Shown here: one piece after another, positions 51,924 through 61,439 of the stretch
Layout: each line of letters opens with the position of its first letter
Numbering within the stretch: the first letter of the stretch is position 1
Source of the DNA: JARFQW01 sp963842955
GTDB taxonomy: Bacteria > Pseudomonadota > Gammaproteobacteria > Steroidobacterales > XN24
Length of the DNA stretch: 64,000 nucleotides
NCBI GenBank assembly: GCA_963842955.1
Contig: CAWJIJ010000011.1
Location: 248,001 to 312,000, forward strand
Reading direction: 5' to 3'
The notes under the pieces: model-generated
What the model saw: only the letters and a program-made list of their open reading frames with translations
Databases searched by the model: none
Told to the model about the DNA's origin: nothing
Program-made: the position numbers and the translations under genes

Positions 51924-53056
51924 TTGCAAGCGAAGGCATCCGGCTGGACGACCCCAGGCCGCTGTCGGTGGCGACCCGGCTGCTCAAGGGCCTGCACCTC
52001 GACGGTGTGCTGCTGGCCGGGCTCATCGCCGTCAGCGTGATCGGCCTGTTTGTGCTTTACAGCGCCGGTGGCCAGGATCCGCAGCTCCTGACCCGCCAGG
52101 CCATCCGCATCTGCGTCGCGTTCATGGCCATGATCCTGGTGGCCCAGGTTCCGCCGAAGCTTCTGCGCATGTGGGCACCCTGGATGTACCTGGTCGGCCT
52201 GGCGCTGCTGGTCCTGGTCCTGGTCGGGGGCGATATCGGCAAGGGCGCCCGGCGCTGGCTGGATCTGGGCGTTATTCGATTTCAGCCATCGGAAATCATG
52301 AAGCTGGCCGTGCCTCTCATGTCAGCCTGGTACCTCCACGAGCGTCCACTCCCGCCCCGCCTCAGGGAACTGGCGGTGCTTGCGGCCCTGATCGTGGCGC
52401 CCACCGTACTGATCGCCCGCCAGCCCGACCTGGGCACGTCGCTGCTGATCGCAAGCTCGGGCGTATTCGTCGTGCTGCTCGCAGGGCTGCAGCTTCGGTA
52501 TCTGCTCGCACTCGCGGCCATTGGTGTCGCCGGCGCCCCGCTGCTCTGGCATTTCATGCATGACTACCAGCGCCAGCGGGTCCTGACCTTTCTGAACCCG
52601 GAGACCGACCCGCTCGGCTCGGGATATCACATCATCCAGTCGAAGATCGCCATCGGATCCGGCGGCGTGTTCGGCAAGGGCTGGCTCAACGGCACCCAGG
52701 CCCAGCTCGAGTTTCTTCCCGAGCGATCCACCGACTTCATTTTCGCCGTCCTGGGCGAGGAGTTCGGCCTCCTCGGGCTGATCAGCCTCATGATCGCCTA
52801 CCTCTGGGTGATCGCGCGGGCCCTGGTCATGGCGGTCGAGGCACAGGACACGTTCAGCCGGCTGCTGGCCGGCAGTATCGCCCTGACGTTCTTTGTCTAC
52901 GTGTTCGTGAATACGGGCATGGTGACCGGCCTGCTGCCGGTTGTCGGCGTGCCTCTGCCGCTGGTGAGCTACGGGGGCACCTCGATGGTGACCCTTATGG
53001 TGGGCTTCGGTATGCTCATGTCCGTCCATTCCCACAAGAAACTACTGGCAACCTGA
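51920..53056 (+). CDS. rodA: SEDS peptidoglycan polymerase RodA
   Basis: Polytopic glycosyltransferase of 378 residues that polymerises lipid II with PBP2. About ten hydrophobic segments; family motifs include RRWLDLGVIRFQPSEIMKLA, IARQPDLGTSLL with the catalytic Asp region, KGWLNGTQAQLEFLPERSTD and PLVSYGGTSMVTLMVGFGML. It overlaps mrdA by 4 bases. Confidence 0.96.
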   Translation: MIASEGIRLDDPRPLSVATRLLKGLHLDGVLLAGLIAVSVIGLFVLYSAGGQDPQLLTRQAIRICVAFMAMILVAQVPPKLLRMWAPWMYLVGLALLVLVLVGGDIGKGARRWLDLGVIRFQPSEIMKLAVPLMSAWYLHERPLPPRLRELAVLAALIVAPTVLIARQPDLGTSLLIASSGVFVVLLAGLQLRYLLALAAIGVAGAPLLWHFMHDYQRQRVLTFLNPETDPLGSGYHIIQSKIAIGSGGVFGKGWLNGTQAQLEFLPERSTDFIFAVLGEEFGLLGLISLMIAYLWVIARALVMAVEAQDTFSRLLAGSIALTFFVYVFVNTGMVTGLLPVVGVPLPLVSYGGTSMVTLMVGFGMLMSVHSHKKLLAT

Positions 53057-54045
53057 TGCTTCGAAACAGACTGATGGCGCTGCTCGCCTGCGTGGTGCTC
53101 CCGTCCGGCATGATCCAGGCCGGAAACCCACTCGCCGCGGACGATCAGCAGGTCGCGGATTTCGCCTCCCGCATGGCTGACGAACACGGCTTTGCGGCCG
53201 AGGATGTGCGCGCAATGCTGGCTGATGCCGAGATCCAGCAGGGCATTCTCGACGCGATCAGCCGCCCGGCGGAGAAGACCAAACCCTGGCACGAATACCG
53301 GAAGATCTTCCTCACCGAGGAACGCATCTCCCAGGGCGCGCGGTTCTGGGCCGAGCACCGGGCATCCATTGACGCGGCGTCCAAGCGGTTCGGCGTCGAT
53401 CCGAGCATGATCGTTGCCATCATCGGCGTGGAGACTTTTTACGGTCGGCGCACCGGCAGCTACCGGGTGCTGGATTCCCTCGCCACGCTGGGCTTCAGGT
53501 ATCCGCCCCGCAGCAAGTTCTTCTTGCGGGAGCTCGAGGAATTCCTGCTGCTTACCCGAGAGCAGGGACTGGATCCGAGACAGCCCAAGGGATCCTATGC
53601 AGGGGCCATGGGCGCACCCCAGTTCATCTCCTCAAGCTATCGCGCCTACGCCGTGGACGGTGACGGGGACGGAAAGGTCAACCTCTGGGACAGCTGGCCC
53701 GATGTGATCGCCAGCGTTGCCAACTACTTCAGCGTGCACGGCTGGACCGCGGGTGCCCCGGTGGCCAGCCTCGCGCAGGATCCGGGCGACATCGCTCCGG
53801 GCAGAGGTCTCAAGCTGGACAGCTCGGTAGGCAAGCTGCAGGCCGCCGGGGTGCGCTTCGAGCCCGCCCAGGAGCCGGCCGCGCCGGCCACGCTGATCGA
53901 GCTGGAAGCCGTGAACGGGCCTGAATACTGGGTGGCGTACAAGAACTTCTACGTCATAACCCGCTATAACCGCAGCCGGCTTTACGCGATGGCCGCCCAT
54001 GACCTCGCACAGGCCATAGACAACCGGGTCGGCCAGACCGGATGA
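53056..54045 (+). CDS. mltB: lytic murein transglycosylase B
   Basis: Glycan-strand lyase of 329 residues making anhydromuropeptides. The catalytic Glu is Glu126 in IIGVETFYGRRTG; SYAGAMGAPQFISSSYRAYA and GDGKVNLWDSWPDVIASVANYF follow. An N-terminal export signal is present (about 1-22); no lipobox is seen, unlike E. coli MltB. It overlaps rodA by one base and rlpA by 4. Confidence 0.93.
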   Translation: MLRNRLMALLACVVLPSGMIQAGNPLAADDQQVADFASRMADEHGFAAEDVRAMLADAEIQQGILDAISRPAEKTKPWHEYRKIFLTEERISQGARFWAEHRASIDAASKRFGVDPSMIVAIIGVETFYGRRTGSYRVLDSLATLGFRYPPRSKFFLRELEEFLLLTREQGLDPRQPKGSYAGAMGAPQFISSSYRAYAVDGDGDGKVNLWDSWPDVIASVANYFSVHGWTAGAPVASLAQDPGDIAPGRGLKLDSSVGKLQAAGVRFEPAQEPAAPATLIELEAVNGPEYWVAYKNFYVITRYNRSRLYAMAAHDLAQAIDNRVGQTG

Positions 54046-54815
54046 TTCGCCAGGCCGTGCTCGTAGTGGCCGCGGCTGCGCTGTGCGCCGCCTGCTCGCC
54101 GGCATCGAAACGCGACAGCGCACCCAGCGGCAAGAAGGACCTGTCCCGGGTCCCCGATGCCGTGCCAGTGGCCGAGCCCCGGAGCACCCGGGGCAACCCG
54201 CCCTTCTACGAGGTCTACGGGCGCCGCTATCACGTCATGCAAACCTCCGAGGGCTACCTGGAGCGGGGCGTGGCGTCCTGGTACGGCAAGAAGTTCCATG
54301 GGCGGCTGACCTCAAACGGCGAAACCTACGACATGTACGCGATGACCGCGGCCCATAAGACCCTGCCGCTGCCGGCGTTCGCCGAGGTCACCAACCTGGA
54401 GAACGGCAAGCGGGTTGTCGTACGGATCAACGACCGGGGCCCCTTCGTCAAGGACCGGATCATCGACTTGTCCTACGCGGCCGCGACCCGCATCGGCATG
54501 ACCGAGAAAGGCACGGCACTGGTCGAAGTGCGAGTCCTCCCGGCAGGCGGACGGACGGACGGGCCCAAGGCCGCCCGGCTCGAATCCGTCTTTGTCCAGG
54601 CGGGTGCTTTTTCCAGCGAGGACAACGCCCTCGCGCTGGCCTCCCGGCTCACGGGCGCCGGCATCGCACCGGTCACCCTGCGTGCGGACAAGGTTAACGG
54701 CCAGCGCCTCTACCGGGTGCGGGTTGGGCCTCTCCAGGATTCCACCGCGTTCGACTCCACGGTGGCTCGCCTGCGCTCCATCGGCATTGCCGACCCTCAT
54801 CTCGCGCTGGACTAG
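54042..54815 (+). CDS. rlpA: septal-ring lytic transglycosylase RlpA, lipoprotein
   Basis: Lipoprotein of 257 residues (lipobox CAAC, Cys18). The double-psi barrel domain (about 65-160) has GVASWYGKKFHGRLTSNGE, MTAAHKTLPLPAFAEVTNL and RINDRGPFVKDRIIDLSYAA, retaining the catalytic Asp-containing motif. A C-terminal SPOR domain (about 185-257) binds denuded glycans at the septum. Overlaps mltB by 4 bases. Confidence 0.94.
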   Translation: MIRQAVLVVAAAALCAACSPASKRDSAPSGKKDLSRVPDAVPVAEPRSTRGNPPFYEVYGRRYHVMQTSEGYLERGVASWYGKKFHGRLTSNGETYDMYAMTAAHKTLPLPAFAEVTNLENGKRVVVRINDRGPFVKDRIIDLSYAAATRIGMTEKGTALVEVRVLPAGGRTDGPKAARLESVFVQAGAFSSEDNALALASRLTGAGIAPVTLRADKVNGQRLYRVRVGPLQDSTAFDSTVARLRSIGIADPHLALD

Positions 54816-54878
54816 CCGGCGATCGCCGGAGCCGGTGTATCATTTCGGGTTTAGAGACAACGGCCGACACCCCAGTTC

Positions 54879-56057
54879 ATGATCCCCCGATCTTTTCTGC
54901 ATCTCACCTGCCTGCTGCTTTTTCTGACTCCCGCGATGGGGCGCACCCAGGAGGTACCCACTCCGCTGCCGCCCCCGCCAGTCCCCGTGCCGGCGCCACC
55001 GGAAGTGGCCGTGCGTGGCTATATCCTCATGGACTTTCACAGCGGCCGGGTCCTGGCGGAAACCAACGCCGACACCCGAATGGAGCCGGCGAGCATCACG
55101 AAACTGATGACCGCCTACGCAGTGTTCAAGGAGCTGGCAGCCGGGAACATTGACCCAAGCCAGGAGGTCAGGGTCAGCGAACGCGCCTGGCGAATCGGCA
55201 TGAAGGGTTCGCGGATGTTCATCGAACCCCGCATGCGGCCGACGGTGGAAGAACTGCTCCAGGGAATGATTATCCAGTCCGGCAACGATGCGAGCGTTGC
55301 CCTGGCCGAACACGTCGCAGGGAGCGAACCGGCCTTCGTCGACATGATGAACAGCTATGCCGCCGAGCTGGGAATGAACCAGACCCATTTTCGCAACACG
55401 ACCGGCCTTCCCGAATCGGATCATTTCTCCAGCGCCAGGGATATCGCACGCCTGGCCCGGGCGCTGATCACCGAATTTCCGGAGTTCTACCGCTGGTACT
55501 CGGTGCGCGAGTACACCTATAACGGCATCACGCAGCAAAACCGGAATCCCCTGCTTCGCCGGGACCCCACTGCCGACGGCATCAAGACGGGCTGGACGGA
55601 AAGCGCGGGCTACTGCCTGGCGGCATCGGCGCAGCGGGGCGATATGCGCCTGATCTCGGTGGTGCTGGGAGCCGATACCGACCGCGCCCGCGCGAACGCC
55701 AGCGAGGCCCTGCTGAATTTCGGGTTCCGCTTCTACGAAACCCATCGGCTGTATGCGGCGGGAGAGCCCATCAGCACGGCCCGGGTCTGGAAAGGCAGCA
55801 TCGAGGACGTGGGCCTGGGAATCAACGAGAATCTCTGGGTGACCGTCCCGAAAGGCAGCTACGACCAGTTGTCGGCGTCAGTCGATCTGCAGCCCAGCCT
55901 GATGGCTCCGGTTTTCGCCACCGATCCCGTTGGCGCTCTGCGCCTGGAACTGGCCGGCGAACTGATCGAGGAACGACCGGTATTCCCGTTGTCCGACGTG
56001 CCCGAGGGGACGCTCTGGCAGCAGCTCTCCGATACGGTGCTGATGTGGTTCGAGTGA
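54879..56057 (+). CDS. dacA: D-alanyl-D-alanine carboxypeptidase (PBP5/6 type)
   Basis: Periplasmic enzyme of 392 residues trimming the terminal D-Ala of pentapeptides. It has a signal peptide, then a proline-rich linker (PTPLPPPPVPVPAPP). Active-site motifs are Ser72 in EPASITKLM, SGNDASVALAEHVAG, and KTGWTES. A C-terminal PBP5 domain and amphipathic membrane anchor (DTVLMWFE) end the protein. Confidence 0.95.
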   Translation: MIPRSFLHLTCLLLFLTPAMGRTQEVPTPLPPPPVPVPAPPEVAVRGYILMDFHSGRVLAETNADTRMEPASITKLMTAYAVFKELAAGNIDPSQEVRVSERAWRIGMKGSRMFIEPRMRPTVEELLQGMIIQSGNDASVALAEHVAGSEPAFVDMMNSYAAELGMNQTHFRNTTGLPESDHFSSARDIARLARALITEFPEFYRWYSVREYTYNGITQQNRNPLLRRDPTADGIKTGWTESAGYCLAASAQRGDMRLISVVLGADTDRARANASEALLNFGFRFYETHRLYAAGEPISTARVWKGSIEDVGLGINENLWVTVPKGSYDQLSASVDLQPSLMAPVFATDPVGALRLELAGELIEERPVFPLSDVPEGTLWQQLSDTVLMWFE

Positions 56058-56073
56058 CCGGAAGAGTCCGGAA

Positions 56074-56342
56074 ATGAGCGAAGATCAGGAGCTACTGGAG
56101 TTTCCCTGCGAGTTTCCCGTCAAGGTCATGGGGCGGGACACGGAAGCATTTCGCGCGGCAGCGCTGGGAATTATCCAGGCCCATGCCGGCCCGATTCCGG
56201 GAAGAGGCCGTGCGCAGCCGCTGCCAGTCGAGACGGCAACTTCCTCGCCCTGACCATCACCTTCCAGGCAAAGAGCCGCGCCCAGCTCGACGCTATCTAC
56301 TCAGACCTGTCCGCCCACGACGACATCATCATGGCCCTGTGA
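56074..56342 (+). pseudogene. ybeD: YbeD/DUF493 family protein, frameshifted
   Basis: Small regulator-like protein (about 90 residues) always found between dacA and lipB in this order. The first frame gives LLEFPCEFPVKVMGRDTEAF up to about HAGP, then stops early; the rest, SRDGNFLALTITFQAKSRAQLDAIYSDL to the stop at 56340-56342, is in another frame. At least one base is missing between about 56195 and 56225; the exact site cannot be fixed, and two changes are possible. Conserved residues on both sides argue for sequence error. Confidence 0.75.
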
Positions 56343-56392
56343 TGAGTATCTTCTGATCAAGCACGCCACGTTCCGGCGTTGCCCTCCCGACG

Positions 56393-57040
56393 GTGATTCC
56401 TCCGGCGGAGATCCACCGCCTCGGCCAGGTGGCCTACGAGCCTGCCTGGCGAAGGATGCAGGCGTTCACGGATCACCGCGAGGACGGGGATGCAGACCAG
56501 ATCTGGATACTCGAACATCCGCCGGTCTTCACGCTCGGCAAGAACGCCAGCATGAACCACGTCCTGGCACCGGGCGACATCCCCCTGGTCCGGATCGACC
56601 GCGGCGGGCAGGTGACCTACCACGGACCGGGCCAGCTGGTCGTCTACCCCCTGGTCAACATTGAAAGGCTCGGCCTGAACGTCCGCGAGCTGGTCTGTTC
56701 CCTGGAGCAGGCCATCATCCGTTGTGTCGCCGGCTTCGGCATCGAGGCATCCGGGGATCGCAACGCACCCGGCGTCTACGTGGAGGGGCGGAAACTCGCC
56801 AGCCTCGGGCTGAGAATTCGCCGGGGCTGCGCGTACCACGGCCTGGCGCTCAACGTGGATCTCGATCTCGAGCCATTTTCGCGCATCAATCCCTGCGGCT
56901 ACGAGGGTCTCGAGGTTACCCGGCTCGCGGACCTGGGTATCGATACGAGCGTCGATGCGGTCGCCGACCGTCTCATCCCCGAACTGGTTGCGGCGCTGGG
57001 TCTGCCGGGCCCGGGGCTTGCGGATCAAGCCGCCGTCTGA
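56393..57040 (+). CDS. lipB: lipoyl(octanoyl) transferase
   Basis: Transfers octanoate from acyl carrier protein to lipoyl domains (215 residues). GGQVTYHGPGQLVVYPL is the family signature; catalytic Lys134 is in GRKLASLGLR and Cys168 in INPCGYEG. Start GTG at 56393. lipA does not follow; instead the gene ends inside the converging murU, with 68 bases of antisense overlap. Confidence 0.94.
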   Translation: MIPPAEIHRLGQVAYEPAWRRMQAFTDHREDGDADQIWILEHPPVFTLGKNASMNHVLAPGDIPLVRIDRGGQVTYHGPGQLVVYPLVNIERLGLNVRELVCSLEQAIIRCVAGFGIEASGDRNAPGVYVEGRKLASLGLRIRRGCAYHGLALNVDLDLEPFSRINPCGYEGLEVTRLADLGIDTSVDAVADRLIPELVAALGLPGPGLADQAAV

Positions 57041-57684
57041 GCCGCTCAAGACGCTCGGGGGTCCCTACATCCAGCCACGCCCCGTGGTAATGCCGGCCGG
57101 TGACCCGGCCGGCGTCGATTGCTGCACTCAGAACCGGAGCCAACGGCCGCGGTCCGGGCGCAAGACCGTCGAAAAGGCGTGGATGGTAGACGCCCAGTCC
57201 GGCGTAAGTGAGCCGGCCGGATGTCGCCGACAAGGAAAGATTCTCCCCGGTAAGGGCAAAGTCCCCCTGCGGTTTGTGCGGCGGGTTATCCACCATGACC
57301 AGGTGGGCAAGGCTCCCGTCCGGCAGGCCGAGATCAGCCAGCGGCGCATCGGTCCAGATGTCGCCGTTGACTACCAGAAACGGGTTCGGACCGAGTACCG
57401 GCAGCGCCTTGACGATGCCGCCGGCGGTTTCGAGAGCGGGCCAGGACTCCCGGGAATAGGTAATGGCCAGACCGAAGCGGCGCCCGTCACCCAGCACCGG
57501 CGGAATCTGTTCGCCCAGCCAGCCGAGGTTGACTACGACCTCGCGAATGCCGGCGGCCGCGAGAGCGTCGAGGTGGTACTCCACGAGGGGCCGGCCGCCC
57601 ACCGAGAAGCAGCGGCTTGGGGCACCGGTCTGTCATCGGCCGGAGCCGTTCGCCCCGTCCCGCGGCCAGGATCATGGCCTTCAT
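56973..57684 (-). pseudogene. murU: N-acetylmuramate-1-phosphate uridylyltransferase MurU-like, frameshifted
   Basis: Sugar-1-phosphate nucleotidyltransferase of the MurU type used in peptidoglycan recycling. MKAMILAAGRGERLRPMTDR with KPLL is in one frame from 57684; GGRPLVEYHLDALAAAGI through NGDIWTDAPL and GLGVYHPRLFDG is in another to 56973. Removing one base near 57601-57604 joins them as PLLLVGGRPLVEY, the expected reading. The partner kinase amgK, usually adjacent, is absent here. The other sugar nucleotidyltransferases (GDP-mannose or glucose type) are alternatives, but position beside lptD favours MurU. Confidence 0.78.
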
Positions 57685-57908
57685 TGCGCGTCTTTCGATG
57701 TTGTTCGCCCTCATGGCGGGATGACCATTAGAATACCGGAGCCAGGGCGAACAAAAACGCCGGGGGGGGATATCCGGTCCATGTTGCAAGGCTTTCAGGT
57801 CGTTCATCGGCCAACAACCGGTTTGCAGGCGGCCCGACGGCCTGGGCCCGCAGTCACTCGCACGGGTGGCGAAAACTATGGCGAAGCGACCCGCCGGCCG
57901 GTTCGCCG

Positions 57909-60122
57909 ATGAGTGTCCATGCGCGCGGCATTCTGGTCACGATCAGTCTCCTGGCGTCGGGCTTCCCTTCCGGACTGCGCGCCGAGGTGTGTCCGGAATC
58001 GGTTTCCATCGACAAGCAGCGCGCCGCCCTGATCGCCGAGAACGAGAACGTCGATCCCGCCGACCTGCCGATTCTCGTAGAGTCCGACCGGGCCGAGTAC
58101 AGCGCCCTGGACGAGTCGGTGTTCACCGGCGGCGTGCGGGTCCGCCGCGGAACCCAGACCCTCGTGTCGGACAACGCGGTGTATGACCCGCTCACCGGCA
58201 GAGTGGCCATTGACGGAGAAGTCTCGTTCTCCCAGCCGGGGCTCCTGGTCAGCGGTACCGACGCGTCGTGGGACTCAGCCACCCGCAAGGCCGATGTGGA
58301 GGAGGTCACGTTCGATCTGCCTCAGACGCCCGCCCGCGGCCATGCCAGCCGCGTACAGGTGGTAAACGAGGAGCAGGCCACGCTGAAGGATGTCCGCTAC
58401 ACCACGTGTCCCCAGGGGGACGAAGACTGGTGGCTGCGGTCCGACACGCTGGAGCTGGACACGGCCGAGGAAGTCGGCGTCATGCGCAAGGCGCGGCTCG
58501 ATTTCAAGGGGGTTCCCCTGATCTACGTGCCCTATTTCAACTTTCCCCTGAGCCTGAAGCGGAAATCCGGGTTCCTGATCCCCGAGCTGCGTCAGAGTGA
58601 CCGGACGGGAACCGAGTTCAGCGCGCCCTGGTACTGGAATATCGCGCCGAACTACGACATGACCATTACGCCCCGCATCATGTCCAAGCGAGGGGTGATG
58701 CTCATGACGGAGAATCGCTATCTGACCGACTCCAGCGTCGGCCAGTTCGAGATGGAATATCTGCCCAGCGATGACCGTGACCCGGACAACGCGGACCGGC
58801 GCTACAACGCGTTGATCCATACGACTCGGTTCTCCAACGACTGGCGCCTGTTCGCCGATCTCAAGGACGTATCCGACTCCCGCTATTTCGAGGACTTCGG
58901 CCGCGGCATCGGCCTGACCAGCCAGACTCACCTCCAGCGCCTCGTTCAGCTCGGCCGGGCGGACGAGGTGTGGCGGATCGGCCTGCGTGCGGAGAATTAT
59001 CGGACGATCGACCGTGGTATCGACCAGGAAGACCGGCCGTATGCGCGGCTGCCGTCCATCAGTGCCGATGGCTTCTGGCGTAGCGGCCTGCTGGGCCTGG
59101 ACTGGGGCCTGCGTTCCGAGCTGGCTCACTTCAGCCGCGATGAGGGCGTCAAAGGCGTGCGGGTCTGGGTTCAGCCGGAGGCCAGCCTGCCGGTCGAGGG
59201 ACCCGGCTACTTCTTCGTTCCCAGCCTGTCCTGGCGGCATGTTTCGTATGCCCTCAACAGCAATGACGACGGGGAGGAGGACCATCCGTCACTGACCGCG
59301 CCGATTGCCAAGGTGGATGCCGGCCTGATTTTCGAACGCGAGCGCGCCGACAGTGACTACATTCAGACGCTGGAGCCCAGGCTCTTTTATGCCTACATCC
59401 CGAACCGGGGCCAGGAAGACCTTCCGGTCTTCGATACCGGCGAGCCCGACTTCAATGCCGTTCAGCTGTTTCGGGCAAACCGTTTTATCGGTGCTGACCG
59501 GCTGGGTGACACGAACCAGATCAGCGTGGGCGTCACAAGCCGGATTCTCGAATCCGTCACGGGACGCGAATTCCTGACGGCGACCCTCGGCAAGGCCTGG
59601 TACCTGGAGGACCGTGACGTCGTCCTGCCCGATCAGGAAGAAGAACTGGACGACGATTCGCCCATCGTTCTGGAACTGGGAATGAGGCTCTTCAAGTCCT
59701 GGAACGCGAACCTCGGATACCAATGGCTGGAAGAGGAACGCGACACCCGGCTCGCCGAAGCCCGGGTCCAGTATCAACCGGCTCCCAATCGGGTCCTGAA
59801 TCTCCAGTACCGCTACCGGCCCGGGTTGCTCGAGGACGCAGAGATCTCCCTGGGATGGCCCCTGAGCCGGCGCTGGAGCTTCGTGGGGCAGCTGGAGTAT
59901 TCCCTGCGCGACGAAACCACCATCGATCGGCTGGTCGGGTTGCAGTACGAAAGCTGCTGCTGGGCGGCCAGGCTGGCGACGGAGCGCCACATCAGCCGCC
60001 GCGACGGTTCATCGGACACGAGCGTCCTGCTGCAGCTCGAATTCAAGGGCCTCGTCGGTCTCGGGACTCAGGCCGGTGAGACCTTCCAGCGTGATATCCT
60101 AGGTTACTCCCTGTACGAGTAA
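57909..60122 (+). CDS. lptD: LPS-assembly protein LptD
   Basis: Outer-membrane beta-barrel of 737 residues that with LptE inserts LPS. After a signal peptide (about 1-25) comes an OstA/LptA-like domain (about 45-200) and the C-terminal barrel, with RTGTEFSAPWYWNIAPNYD at its start. All four cysteines that form the activating disulfides in E. coli have counterparts: Cys28, Cys167, and the Cys683-Cys684 pair. Divergent from murU; first gene of the lptD-surA-pdxA-rsmA set. Confidence 0.95.
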   Translation: MSVHARGILVTISLLASGFPSGLRAEVCPESVSIDKQRAALIAENENVDPADLPILVESDRAEYSALDESVFTGGVRVRRGTQTLVSDNAVYDPLTGRVAIDGEVSFSQPGLLVSGTDASWDSATRKADVEEVTFDLPQTPARGHASRVQVVNEEQATLKDVRYTTCPQGDEDWWLRSDTLELDTAEEVGVMRKARLDFKGVPLIYVPYFNFPLSLKRKSGFLIPELRQSDRTGTEFSAPWYWNIAPNYDMTITPRIMSKRGVMLMTENRYLTDSSVGQFEMEYLPSDDRDPDNADRRYNALIHTTRFSNDWRLFADLKDVSDSRYFEDFGRGIGLTSQTHLQRLVQLGRADEVWRIGLRAENYRTIDRGIDQEDRPYARLPSISADGFWRSGLLGLDWGLRSELAHFSRDEGVKGVRVWVQPEASLPVEGPGYFFVPSLSWRHVSYALNSNDDGEEDHPSLTAPIAKVDAGLIFERERADSDYIQTLEPRLFYAYIPNRGQEDLPVFDTGEPDFNAVQLFRANRFIGADRLGDTNQISVGVTSRILESVTGREFLTATLGKAWYLEDRDVVLPDQEEELDDDSPIVLELGMRLFKSWNANLGYQWLEEERDTRLAEARVQYQPAPNRVLNLQYRYRPGLLEDAEISLGWPLSRRWSFVGQLEYSLRDETTIDRLVGLQYESCCWAARLATERHISRRDGSSDTSVLLQLEFKGLVGLGTQAGETFQRDILGYSLYE

Positions 60123-60144
60123 CCCAAAAACGGTTTATCCACAG

Positions 60145-61435
60145 ATGAATCGCTGCACTATTGCCCTGTCAGCCCTGCTGGCCCTCGCGGTCGTCGACGC
60201 ATCGGCCCAGTCCAGCAACGGCACCGTGCTCAACCGCATTGCGGCCGTCGTCAACGAGGGCGTCGTCCTCCAGACGGAGCTTGATTCCCAGGTAATGATG
60301 ATCGCCCGGCAGCTCCGGGAACAGGGCACATCCCTACCCTCGCGCTCCGTCCTCGAAGAACAGGTCATGGAGACCCTGATCGTTCAGCAGATTCAGCTGC
60401 AGCGCGCGGCGCAACGGGGCATTAGCATCTCCGACGAGCGTCTCAACGCTGCGCTGAGGCAGGTCGCAGAGCGTAACGGTCTGAGCCTTAGCCAGTTACC
60501 CGCGGCCATGGCCTCGGAAGGGGTCGACTACGGCCGCTACCGGGAGGAAATGCGCAAGGAAATGATCATCGATTCCCTGCGCCAGATCGAGGTGTTCTCC
60601 GGCATCGCGGTCTCGGAGCGGGAGATCGCCCGCTTCCTGGATCGGGAAGAGGCCAGCGCCAGCGATCTCGTGGACTACGACATTTCCCACATTCTGGTTG
60701 CCGTGGACCAGGATGCCCAGGGCACGACCCTGGATGATGCCGAACTCCGGGTCAATCAGATCCACGAGCGGCTGCTCAACGGCGAGGACTTTGCCGAGGT
60801 CGCGGTCGCCTATTCGGACGGCCAGCGGGCCCTGGACGGCGGCAAACTCGGCTGGCGCAAAGGCGCTCAGCTGCCGCAGTTTCTAGAGGAAATCGTCGCC
60901 AACCTCGAGCCCGGTGAGATTTCCTATCCTGTTCGCAGTCCAAGCGGCTTTCATATCGTCCGCATCAATGACGTGCGCGGCTCGGAACGAACCCTCGAGC
61001 TGCAGACCCGCGCCCGGCACATTCTGATTCGGCCGAACGAAGTCATGGACGACGAGTCCGTACGGGAGAAACTGCTCCAGCTCAGGGAGCGGATCGACAG
61101 ACGGCGATTCTTTCGCGGACATCGCCCGAGTAGAGTCGGAAGACCCGGTCTCTGCCGCGGAAGGGGGCGACCTGGGCTGGTCCAGCGCGGGAACCTTTCA
61201 TCCGATCTTCGAAGACCAGCTGTCCCGGCTCGGCAAGAACGAGGTCAGCCAGCCCTTCCGCACACCCTTCGGCTGGCATCTCGTAGAGCTCATCGAACGC
61301 ACCGAGCGGGACACGACCCAGGAGAAGCGCCGGCAGCGGGCCGTACAGGCGATTCGTACCGGAAAGGTCGAACAGGAAACGGAAATCTGGCTGCGCCGGC
61401 TGCGCGACGAGGCCTACGTCGACATTCGGAGCTGA
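60145..61435 (+). CDS. surA: periplasmic chaperone/isomerase SurA (3' frameshift)
   Basis: Outer-membrane-protein chaperone with a signal peptide (cleavage near ASA), N-terminal chaperone domain (RIAAVVNEGVVLQTELDSQV) and two parvulin domains. The first parvulin (YDISHILVAVD to GFHIVRINDVRG) is intact. The second starts in frame (QTRARHILIRPNEVMDDES) but runs off after ERIDR; it continues in another frame as DSFADIARVESEDP to TPFGWHLVELIERTERD and ends DIRS at 61435. One extra A near 61097-61103 explains it. The uncorrected frame would end at 61443 with a nonsense tail. Confidence 0.9.
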
Positions 61436-61439
61436 CGGC

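Noticed and set aside
49956..51929. 657-residue open frame on - opposite mrdA
   Set aside because: Shadow of penicillin-binding protein 2, whose active-site motifs are all present on the other strand.
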